Notes under the pieces: generated by a model
Databases searched by the model: none
The model's input: only the letters and a program-made list of their open reading frames with translations
What the model was told of the DNA's origin: nothing
In this document: positions 56,166-64,000 of the stretch, one piece after another
Position numbering within the stretch: the first letter of the stretch is position 1
How the letters are laid out: each line of letters starts with the position of its first letter
From: Triatoma infestans
Lineage: Eukaryota > Arthropoda > Insecta > Hemiptera > Reduviidae
DNA: 64,000 nucleotides
Assembly (NCBI GenBank): GCA_011037195.1
Contig: JAAEAF010000627.1
Location: forward strand, 54,387-118,386
Direction of reading: 5' to 3'
Program-made: the position numbers and the translations under genes

Positions 56166-57129
56166 CTAGCTAACCCGACCACGCTTCGCTGTGGCTCAGT
56201 CTGATTTTTAGGCTAAACCATGCGTGATTTTTTGATAATTTTTTTCGATGCTTTAGAATACCTAAATTACTAATTCTTCTTTTGAATGTACAATATTGTA
56301 GAAATTAGATGGGAAGGTGATTTTTCCAATTTCCGGATTTGTAGGAGCTGTGCCGTTACCGAGTTCCAGTAATTGTCTTGAAAATATGGCAGTTTTTGGA
56401 TCGTTGTGAATTTGAACTCTCATATTCGTTGTTAAATAATTTTTTTTTTACTGTGCTCCAAAGGGTTGAATATTTCAAGCAGGCATGCTGCAGGCACGCT
56501 CCAGGTATCACTGGAAGCGTTTGCCTGAAGTCTCCGGCTAGTAACACCAATGCTCCACCAAATGGAACCTGATTATTTCGCAAGTCTTTCAATGTATGGT
56601 CTAACACCTCTAATGACTTCTTATAAGCCATTGTACACTCATTCCATACAAAGATTTTGTATGCCCGAAGAACCTTTCCCATTCCTGATGTTTTAGAAAT
56701 GTTACTTGTTGGGTTTTCTGTAAAATGCATGTTTAAGTCATAACAGTTTAAAAGCTGAATGCGCTGCTTTACCGCCTTCCATCAACGTAGCAGCAATACC
56801 TGAAGAAGCAAGTGCTAACGCAATATGGCCGTTTGAACGGATTTTAGCTCGGAATTTCCCGTTTCCGTGGGAACATCGGAATAAGTAGTTGAGAAAGAGG
56901 GTCAGAGAGTGAGCCACCATCGCAACGCGTCAGAGTCAGTCTATTTCTGCCAACCTCGCGAAACGCTCGGAGAAGTTCCCGTTTCCGTGGGAACTTCGGA
57001 GTAAAAAGTATATATAAACACTCTTATATAGAAATGCAATGTTGTGTAAAAATTTCAAGTCAATCTATCGACTAATTTTCGAGTTTTGCGGCCACAAACA
57101 TACGGATGCTGAATTTTTATATAAATAGA
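56166..57129 (-). mobile_element. Helitron, internally deleted, with helicase remnant
   Basis: On the minus strand the element starts A|TCTATTTATATAAAAATTC at 57129 and ends GTCGGGTTAGCTAG|T at 56166, i.e. canonical Helitron ends (5' TC, 3' CTAG, insertion between A and T, no target duplication). GC-rich DNA (CCACAGCGAAGCGTGG) precedes the 3' end, where Helitrons carry a hairpin. The internal PIF1-like helicase remnant points the same way. Size 964 bp against many kilobases for autonomous elements. Confidence 0.8.
56356..56850 (-). pseudogene. Helitron PIF1-like helicase fragment
   Basis: Minus strand: IRSNGHIALALASSGIAATL and MEGGKAAHSAFKL (motif Ia region), a short frame break near 56730, MGKVLRAYKIFVWNECTMAY (motif II with DECTM changed to NECTM), ALVLLAGDFRQTLPVIPGAC (motif III) to LKYSTLWSTVKKKL. 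The Walker A segment GxxGKT expected just upstream is missing: the sequence passes directly into the Helitron 5' region near 56850. Helicase normally unwinds DNA for rolling-circle transposition; here the Asp-to-Asn change and loss of Walker A make it inactive. Confidence 0.85.
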
Positions 57130-58016
57130 TTAATAAATTGATAATATCACTCCTGAGGTATTCATCTAAAGTGATTAAGAGAGAAATGGAAATGGACATT
57201 ATTGCAATTTATTTCGAATAATGGTAAAGAAAATGCATTTTTGTTAACTTTGTTCAAACTGCTTCAAATAAAGAATATATTTTTTTATTCGTTATTCCTT
57301 TCGAATAGATTCTCGAATAATGAATAAAATCTTATTTATTGCTCTAATAAAAGAAAATAATTATTTACGTTACTTATTATTTGTCATTACTTTTTCTAGT
57401 ACTTTTACAAATAAAATATGACCTGGGATATTTGACGTATGTCTATGTGCATGACTATATTTAACTGTCTGAGTGTGTGGGTGTGTATTTCCATTTTTAA
57501 TGTATACATTTATTTGCATATTTGAATTTAAATATTCATTAAAAAAATTTCATTAAAGAATATACATTAAAAAAGTTTATTTTTAACTTTTTTATTCAAA
57601 GGATTAGATAAAATCTTGACGTTTTTATGTCACAGCCCTCAGTTGGGCTGATATAGTTACTAGTTAATTATTATTATAATTATATATAAAATATATGAAC
57701 CATCGCCGTGGCAGTGAGCTATATGGTTATCATAAATGTTTAATTGTCTAAAATTGGTTTGCAACATAGACTAGCCGCTACCCGACTCATTTATTCATAA
57801 TTTAAAAAAAAAAACTCGTCAAAAACAGGTAACCCCCATCCGAAAAGTGTCGAGAGAAATCAAATTTAACTATGACGCACCTCTTTCAAGATATTTGATG
57901 AAATAACAAGTAATTATAACAAAACTAAACCTTCCTCTTAGTTCTTCTGTTAATCAATAAATGAAAAATCAAATTCAAGCTTTTTGTTTTTGTATTTTTT
58001 TTTTGCTATTTTCCCT

Positions 58017-58053
<37 letters not shown>

Positions 58054-58134
58054 GTAATATATTATTTTACACAGTAGTAGAAGAGAAATGGGCGAACTGG
58101 CGCACTATTTTAAGGGGTAACTTGGCCCTTTGAT
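57130..58134. other. Unassigned; (AC)n at 58019-58052
   Basis: AT-rich, no gene. One clean (CA)n microsatellite. Confidence 0.45.
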
Positions 58135-58345
58135 TGCGGCCCTACTTCACCCCTCCCTCCACTAATGAACTTATCATCGAATCCGAAGCCTCCATTTACC
58201 CCTCCCTTTCGCACTCATAAACCTATCATCCAATCCGATTCCTTTGTTTAACCTCTACCCACCTACACCCTATGACCATATCTCTTCCCTTAACCTAGCT
58301 TCCAAACCGATACCTCCAACTCCACCCCTCCACCACCCTACGATT
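58135..58345. repeat. C-rich imperfect tandem repeat (~55-60 bp units)
   Basis: Three loose units, each with 'AT(C/A)(A/C)TCC(A/G)AATCCGA' or similar followed by CCTCC...CCC. CATCGAATCCGAAGCCTCC at 58177 and CATCCAATCCGATTCCTTT at 58228 are the clearest pair. Strongly strand-asymmetric in C. Confidence 0.5.
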
Positions 58346-58477
58346 ATTTTCCCTACGCCTTACATATCAAATTATATTCAGAAATCGATATTAATCAATA
58401 TACATAATCGATAAACTACGATGATAAAATCAATAAAGCAGTAGTGATGCAGCTGCAAGCCTTAAACTCGCAATGTT

Positions 58478-58602
58478 ATTGGCTGTGACGTCATAGGAGT
58501 GGGGATAAATGTTATTTTAGTAGATTGTTTTGCTAGTTCAGTTCTTAGTAATTTCACATTGTGTTAAGTAGAGAAAATATGGCAGAAAGTTGAAGGGTAA
58601 GT
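58478..58602 (+). promoter_or_regulatory. TATA-less promoter-like segment with CRE, CCAAT-type box, Inr and splice donor
   Basis: ATTGG at 58478-58482 (inverted CCAAT), the perfect palindrome TGACGTCA at 58486-58493, an arthropod-type initiator TTCAGT at 58537-58542, an ATG at 58579 and GGGTAAGT (splice donor) at 58596-58602. The short frame from the ATG stops after four codons, so this would be a non-coding first exon or a TE promoter. The arrangement is suggestive, not proof. Confidence 0.35.
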
Positions 58603-58734
58603 AAATCTTTTTTTTCTTTATTTTGTGTGTAAATCAGGTGCTAATCCTCCATTTTTTAATTAGAATTATGATCAATTTGTGTGAACGAATGGGGTGGGGA
58701 TAAAAATTTGAAATAATTATGATTGTGCCAGGGA

Positions 58735-59070
58735 GGGGGGAGATTAAGAGTAGATGTTTACATTGAAAACTACAGTTAGCGAGAGAACGATTGTAGCTGA
58801 GTGGTTATGATGATGGACTACCCAACACAAAAATTGAGGATCAAATCACAGGTAAGACAATTTTTTTTTTTGTTAAAAAAAAAAATTTCCCTCTAGCCCT
58901 GATTAAGGTAATGATGGACAGAGGGGAGGGGGGAGTTAAGAATAGAAGTGTATGTTGAAAATTATAGTTGGCGAGAGGACCATTGTGGCAGACTAGTTAA
59001 GGTTAAGATGTTGGGAGTTCCGATATAAAGATTATAGGATCGAATCCCGGGTAATTTTATTTACGTACGG
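58735..59070 (+). repeat. Tandem pair of tRNA-like units
   Basis: Units at about 58735-58880 and 58915-59070 share GGGGGGAG, 'TTAAGA(G/A)TAGA', 'GTTGAAAA-TATAGTT', 'GCGAGAG-AC-ATTGT' and a B-box-like GGATCAAATCAC / GGATCGAATCCC. TAGCTGAGTGGTTATGATG in the first unit is A-box-like. It could be a tRNA-derived SINE duplicated in tandem. Confidence 0.5.
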
Positions 59071-59990
59071 AACAAATCCTATTACTCTTTAGATATAAAC
59101 ACAAACTTCGGGTCGTTTGAAATTCCGTATCAGTTTTTTGTTTAGCTGGAACCCCAACCAACATAAATCTATTAAGTATTTATGTCGTATTGAGTACTTA
59201 CTAAGAACAGTTTGTAATAAGTACTTATTAGTTACACGTACATTACCCTACCGCTATAAACGGAAAATTTCTTACAAGTCATAAAATATATTTTTATCTT
59301 ATTAGGGAAAATGCCAGTCAATGCTCATAAGTCCAAAATTAAAATAAACTTTTATTATTTTTAATAAAAACTGAATTATTTTTAACTTATTAAATTTGGA
59401 TTAAAACTTTATTCAGTTTAAGTCAAGTATTTCCATTTCTCAAGTACCATATTTAATAAGATAGTACTTCTGCCTTGTTAACCACAGTCAGGTTTTTCAC
59501 TCTCATCAAGTACTCAAGGACCTTTACAATGGTGCTCGTTGTGAACAATTGGACCAAGGAAAATGTGCACATATTTCTGGAGGGGAGGATAGTCCGCTCG
59601 TTTTTTACCTCCGATTCTTTTAGCTATTTATTTTTAAATTGCTTCTTTCCCCACAGTAACAGTAACATATAGCCACTGCCACTAACCAGTAATTGTAAAT
59701 TTAAGATTCTTAAAGTTTGTAAAGCCGAAAATATTCTAATATGTTTTTTTTTAGATTTTACAAGAGGCATTTTAGCAAAGGTCTCATGAAAAGAGAGACA
59801 TTATAAAGCTTATTGCTTCTTAAGTGTTATTTCCACGATAGATCGACATTATACTAAAGAAGCTATTCTAATATCGGCGGAACGTCGGTATATCGCAAAC
59901 CACTTACGCGGTCTCAACTCTTAGACCTAAGTGTTTTACATATGTAGCATTAAACGGATTGATTAGATCAACCGTTACATATTATATTTA
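59071..59990. other. Unassigned
   Basis: AT-rich. A 65-codon stretch at 59475-59672 shows no domain. Confidence 0.45.
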
Positions 59991-60075
59991 TATATTGGTG
60001 TAGTGGTTATGGAGCATGAATTTGTAACTGGGGATCCCCAGTTCGAGTCCCGCGTATAATTGCTAAATTTTATAT
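59991..60075 (+). other. tRNA-like pol III box pair
   Basis: TGGTGTAGTGGTTATGGAGC (A box) and CAGTTCGAGTCCCGC (B box) are correctly spaced, but the T-stem does not pair and no acceptor stem is visible. So this is a tRNA pseudogene or SINE head rather than a tRNA gene. Confidence 0.45.
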
Positions 60076-60610
60076 TCGTTTAAAAAATGTTAATAGTAAA
60101 GTATGTGCTTCTGACCCCGACATACCTAATTTGCTAGTTGGACGTTAAGCAAGCCTGATCTTTCCTTTTATATATATCTATATAAAAGCCTGTTTTCTTT
60201 TCGAAAGAAAAGCCTGAAATATTTTTCATGGAACATTTGAAACTTGATTGCATGTTATTCTGAGAAATCTATTAATTAGGCTTAACAACTGTCGTAAAAT
60301 TTTTCAGTCGGTCCGCCATACAATATAATCATATTCAGATAAAATTATTTATATTCCATGACCATGTTTTAGTGCGATTTTATCAAATAGGTTTCTGAGC
60401 ATTTCATGGATTACTTGAATAAAGGGTCCCAAAATTGATAAAAAAATTTCTCATATATAAACCTGAAACTTTTATTTGGAACGAATTTCCGGAGAAAAGG
60501 TTTTTAAGGGCTTCAGGGAGAATCTGTGACTTTAGCCTTTATACTAAACTACCATTACAAGTATCTCCAATAGGAGGCGCTATATTCAGAATCCTCTTAA
60601 AAACCAAAAA
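60076..60610. other. Unassigned; possible CR remnant at 60430-60580
   Basis: AACTTTTATTTGGAACGAAT, TTCCGGAGAAAAGG and 'AAGGGCTTCAGGGAG' echo a CR sub-repeat (plus orientation) but are short. Confidence 0.4.
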
Positions 60611-61033
60611 GCATTGCAATAACTGTCACTAAACATTTGTTTCACTGTGTCCATTGAGGTATTGAGCACTTGTTTTAGATGGTTCACTTCCCAAATAACT
60701 GAACTGATTGTTGAATAAAGACTTTTTAAAAAGAAACATAGAACGTTCCAATTTCTTTTGAGATTTGTCATGTGGAAGAAATGGAATGTTGTTGGGGCAG
60801 TTGTCGATGTGTTTTGGGAAAGCACGTTTTTTTCTGCATTTGAGCAAAAATCGTGTTTTCCCAAAACACATCGATAACTGCCTCAACAACATTCCATCTC
60901 TTCCACATGACAAATCTCAAAAGAAATTGGAACGTTCTATGTTTCTTTTAAAAAAATCTTTACTTAACAATGAAATCAGTTCAGTTATTTGGGAAGTGAA
61001 CCATCTAAAACAAGTGCTCATTGCAATAACTGT
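60611..61033. mobile_element. Palindromic insertion flanked by a 15-bp direct repeat
   Basis: CATTGCAATAACTGT occurs at 60611-60625 and 61019-61033. Between them, arms of ~180 bp (60664-60833 and 60845-61018) are inverted copies around a short centre, with scattered differences. The left side has ~38 extra bp. Each arm can be read as LPHDKSQKKLERSMFL(F/L)KKSL, a conserved coding-looking stretch of unknown identity. Confidence 0.75.
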
Positions 61034-61377
61034 ATTCTCTTATGTCATGTATATGTTTTACAGCAGATTTTGAAATGTGAATTGCATTAATTAGGCAGCA
61101 CTCAAGTTAGGAAAATCAAACGAATAGTCTTAAGCCATGAACTTCGTAAGTTTGCTTTTAATTTACTGCCACACACACATCATCCTAATTCAGTGATTAG
61201 AAGAAAACTTTCAATTCAACAAAAATTCATGCAAAACTTACTAAAGTTCTTACCATCATGGAAAGAAAATTAAGCCGGCATGTTCAGTACATAATCTTAT
61301 GTAATATTTTTGAACGAGTAAAGTTTACTTTGTTGAAATTATAAACTATTTTTCGTTTATATAGAAGAAACACTTAC
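61034..61377. other. Unassigned
   Basis: AT-rich, no recognised element; downstream flank of the exon candidate when read on the minus strand. Confidence 0.4.
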
Positions 61378-61407
61378 GGATTGGTAGATGCTGGAAACTG
61401 TCCATAC
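61378..61407 (-). other. Candidate 30-nt microexon / recursive splice site
   Basis: Minus strand: a strong pyrimidine tract TTTTCTTTCTGTTTCAG directly precedes the exon, and GTAAGTG directly follows it 30 nt later. Thirty nucleotides is a whole number of codons and all three phases are open (for example V-W-T-V-S-S-I-Y-Q-S). The exon itself begins GTATGG, so the same 3' site is followed at once by a possible 5' splice site, the layout of a recursive splice (ratchet) exon. No neighbouring exon was recognised in the window. Confidence 0.4.
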
Positions 61408-61504
61408 CTGAAACAGAAAGAAAATTGAAAACATTTAATATTTGTTATTTTGATAAGAATTAGATAAATTAAGGATTAGATATTTTCTGTGATATTCGGC
61501 TTCT

Positions 61505-61712
61505 TGTTGTGGTCATCGACCGGTTTCAGGTGTTCGCCGCCCATCAATCAGGATGGTTTTGTCAAAACAGAGTGATTACATCGACTAGTACAGAGTAAAT
61601 TTAGTTGCTACACTGGTTTTTAAAAGTGTTTTTGTTAGGACCTAACATAGGTTAAGAAGGGGTTCGTTGATACCTGGGTGGACTTACCAGCTCTGCGGAA
61701 CCAACCCCAACA
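61505..61712 (-). repeat. Hammerhead-like repeat, rearranged copy
   Basis: Minus strand: CCATCCTGATTGATGGGCGG, CGAACACCTGAAACCGGTCG, ATGACCACAACAAG, with CATC/GATG (stem I) preserved. The 3' module CCAGCTCTGCGGAACCAACC appears at 61689-61708 in the opposite (plus) orientation, so the unit is split and inverted here. Confidence 0.55.
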
Positions 61713-61961
61713 AATTAAGGATTGGCTAATAAACTAACTGTACCGTGATGTATTAAGCGTCTATAACGGCTTATAATACGCTCTCCAATATTGTCTTCTT
61801 TAAGCAAACTTAGGAGCGTGAAGAGCGATTCCTACTTCAGGCTTAATATGTCAAAATGAAAAACATTTATGTATATACAATAACATATATAGTGAGGTTT
61901 TTGTGGCGTTGGACAGAGAAAAATGTAGAGGAGAAAGCTATACTGACTGAACACTGATATT
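61713..61961. other. Unassigned
   Basis: Nothing recognised. Confidence 0.4.
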
Positions 61962-62354
61962 TTAACTAAGAAACAGGGTATTACAAAGACTTTGACTGAT
62001 ATAGAAAGTCATAGCGTGACTAGTAATGATGACAGATGGCAGAGTGTTGGTGATGGTGATGTTTTCCTGATGATCTGTGTACAATACTGAATTGCAGACT
62101 ACAAGATCTCCAAAGGGTTGAGGTAGACGAATCTTCATCTCCCCTGGCTTGTGACAGGGAGATGCATTACGTCTCATGTGATGTTTCGGCTTGCATAGCA
62201 TTTGGGCGGATTGCCATATGATAACAATATTTGTCCAATCCAAGATAAGAGGTGGGAAGCTCGTTACATGAAAATGTTTAATGCCCAGATTTGCAGTGTT
62301 CTGTTCTTCTGTTATAACACGGCTACTTTTAGACACGACATACTTCCAGTTCAA
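61962..62354 (-). other. 130-codon open stretch of unknown nature
   Basis: A minus-strand frame from an ATG at 62354 to a stop at 61962 (MNWKYVVSKSSRVITEEQNT..., ...GDLVVCNSVLYTDHQENITI...). It has no known domain, signal peptide or membrane segment. It lies directly downstream of the tRNA-like head at 62455-62535, so it may simply be the body of a long SINE. GC is higher than in its flanks. Not called as a gene. Confidence 0.3.
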
Positions 62355-62454
62355 TATCTCTGTTCACCACAGACCCTGTCTTATTATGAGAGGTTTCCCA
62401 ATTTCAAATTCACAGATTTGTCAAAACTAAAATGACCGATATAAGATTATTGGA

Positions 62455-62535
62455 GCTCCACCAGAATTGAACCTAACCGCTCGCATCAAAGACGAAAACT
62501 TTACCATTGAGCTTGGCAAGGGCTCAATTTATAGT
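62455..62535 (-). mobile_element. tRNA-like SINE head
   Basis: Minus strand: GCCAAGCTCAATGGTAAAGT (A box) and GCGAGCGGTTAGGTTCAATT (B box GGTTCAATTC). The spacing is usual for tRNA-derived promoters. The 3' neighbour at 61962-62450 would be its body. Confidence 0.5.
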
Positions 62536-62539
62536 CATG

Positions 62540-63955
62540 CGATATGCCACATGTGTTAGCCAGAAATCTTCTATCTTTCACAAAACAGGCTTTAAGATAA
62601 AATATTTTTAATTTTTTTTATACAAAATTTGAGTTCATATTTAATTTTAATGACATATAGAAGGTTTAGATATGGATTTAATTAGAGACATATTTTCAAC
62701 GATTTAAGTCTTGGTAGTTTGGCAGTTTTTAAACCTTATCAATATTTAAATTATATACTCTCAGATTTGTCTCCCAAGGAAATTACCCACAGTATACTTC
62801 CCCAGACATTCATTATAAATTAGTACTATTGTATATTACAATGACTCATTGGTCTCTTGTGAATTTGCATTATATTTGTAATGAAGAAGATATTCTATTG
62901 AGATTTTAGTGAATATTGTATTTGCGTTTGCGCTCTATGTTCTCTTACATTATATATTTATCTTAGTACTTAGACCACTAACGTTTAACAAATAATTTTC
63001 AAAGCAGACAGACAGTTTAATTAAAACGATAGTTAATGAAATAATTAAGAAGGAAGATTATAGTTGCGAAGAAGATTAAAGAGCTATAGGTAAAACAAAT
63101 TCAATTCTGCAAAATTTCAATTCATGGAGACATAAAAATAAGTAAATGTACAAATTAATTTGCTAACTTATCTGATCCTCTCGCAATTGATATTTATTTA
63201 ATTAATTAGTAAGGGATTAGATTACTAAATATCGCGGAACATTTCGAGATATAAAAGTTTGGCAAAAGTTAGACAGGAAGACTTCAGAAGCTCTGAATAA
63301 ACGAAGAAAACCACAATAGCAATTTCTAAAACTGATTTTGGGAGCCATTTCTAAATTGTGTTGTCCCAAAAAAATAAACAGATTGTTGATTTTTTGCGAA
63401 GTTTTCCCCATGATAGATTCAGTTAAAAATGAATAACTGAAAATATCATTTTATATGTTTTCCAAATTTTTCTGAACATATTGCTTCAACATCTTTTATT
63501 TAAGTTTAATATAAAAACCTTCCTTACTTTATAAAAACCTTTTAAGGAAGCTTTGATGGTAGTCTTGGCTTTGAAGTGCTTCTTTAATAAATATTAGTTG
63601 TATTGAATAAAAAAATTAGTAATTACTTACATCAACTGTCTTTATTTATTTTTAAATAAGTGAACAAAGTTTCAGTGTTTAGTTTACTTTTTACTTCGTT
63701 TAGTATTTACAATTAATATTGTATATATAATGTTAAGAACGCGTAATGAAATATGGCCACCTTTATTGGGAAAATTCGGCCAATTATCAACCGTATCAAA
63801 TTTTATAATTATTCTGCCAATTATCAAGTTTCATTATCAGCCATACCAAACGCCATCATCAAGACTCCAAGCGAACTTCATCTAAGCAATTTTGTCTATC
63901 CTATAGCTTTGTTTTGTTATCTTTATGTTTTGTCTCTTTGTTTTTTTACCTGTAG
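62540..63955. other. Unassigned AT-rich sequence
   Basis: No gene or repeat recognised. Short open frames are all below 65 codons and without motifs. Confidence 0.5.
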
Positions 63956-63956
63956 C

Positions 63957-64000
63957 TTTTTACTTTCTCTTACTCCTAATAAGAGGAAGTATTGTAATCG
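63957..64000 (+). repeat. CR repeat, first 40 bp, cut by the window edge
   Basis: TTACTTTCTCTTACTCCTAA and AAGAGGAAGTATTGTAATCG match the start of the CR copy at 51850. The rest lies beyond the window. Confidence 0.85.

Noticed and set aside
59991..60075. Possible functional tRNA gene
   Set aside because: A and B boxes are recognisable, but the T-stem does not pair and no acceptor stem closes, so it is at best a pseudo-tRNA or SINE head.
61962..62354. 130-codon frame as a host coding exon
   Set aside because: No domain, no splice signals at its ends, and a tRNA-like SINE head lies directly upstream on the same strand.

Overview
This is AT-rich eukaryotic nuclear DNA, almost certainly from an arthropod and probably an insect. 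A hemipteran is only a weak guess from the retroelement mix. No complete host gene was found. The window is a graveyard of transposable elements: 5'-truncated non-LTR retrotransposons (several with RNase H and CCHC domains, jockey-like reverse transcriptases, an R1-like tail and an R2-like endonuclease end), solo LTRs, a gag fragment, dead mariner/Tc1-like transposons, one small Helitron, tRNA-derived SINEs and a very abundant ~1 kb non-coding repeat that I call CR. No open frame looks like an active full-length gene; the coding traces carry stops and frameshifts.

Layout. 1-5.6 kb: a LINE tail, two mariner relics, SINE/LTR pieces and a Tc1-like transposon split by an LTR. 6.5-8.8 kb: two LINE ends in convergent orientation. 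9-19 kb: LTRs, SINE, CR, three LINE fragments and a gag fragment enclosed by inverted LTR-end/primer-site modules. 19-29 kb: LINE relics, a large inverted repeat, an LTR nested in a SINE, an LTR nested in CR, and a clean TA-flanked MITE. 31 kb: a solo LTR with target-site duplication. 33-42.5 kb: a 7.3 kb inverted repeat whose 3.1 kb arms each hold an LTR, an R2-like endonuclease fragment and a second LTR. 43.5-48.7 kb: four LINE fragments. 49.4-53.6 kb: a hammerhead-like repeat, a head-to-head CR palindrome containing a SINE, and an R1-like tail. 56.2-57.1 kb: a Helitron with a PIF1-like helicase remnant. 58.1-60.1 kb: a promoter-like segment and tRNA-like repeats. 60.6-61.0 kb: a palindromic insertion with direct repeats at its ends. 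61.4 kb: a candidate 30-nt microexon or recursive splice site on the minus strand. 62-64 kb: mostly nothing recognisable, ending in the start of another CR copy.

The most interesting signals are: (a) a dispersed repeat carrying a hammerhead-ribozyme-like core, in one place inserted as a perfect palindrome with a 14-bp target duplication; (b) a second palindromic insertion with a 15-bp duplication; (c) the large inverted repeat with one arm flanked by near-identical 145-bp direct repeats; (d) the CR family itself; (e) the microexon/recursive splice candidate, which would place this window inside a long host intron.
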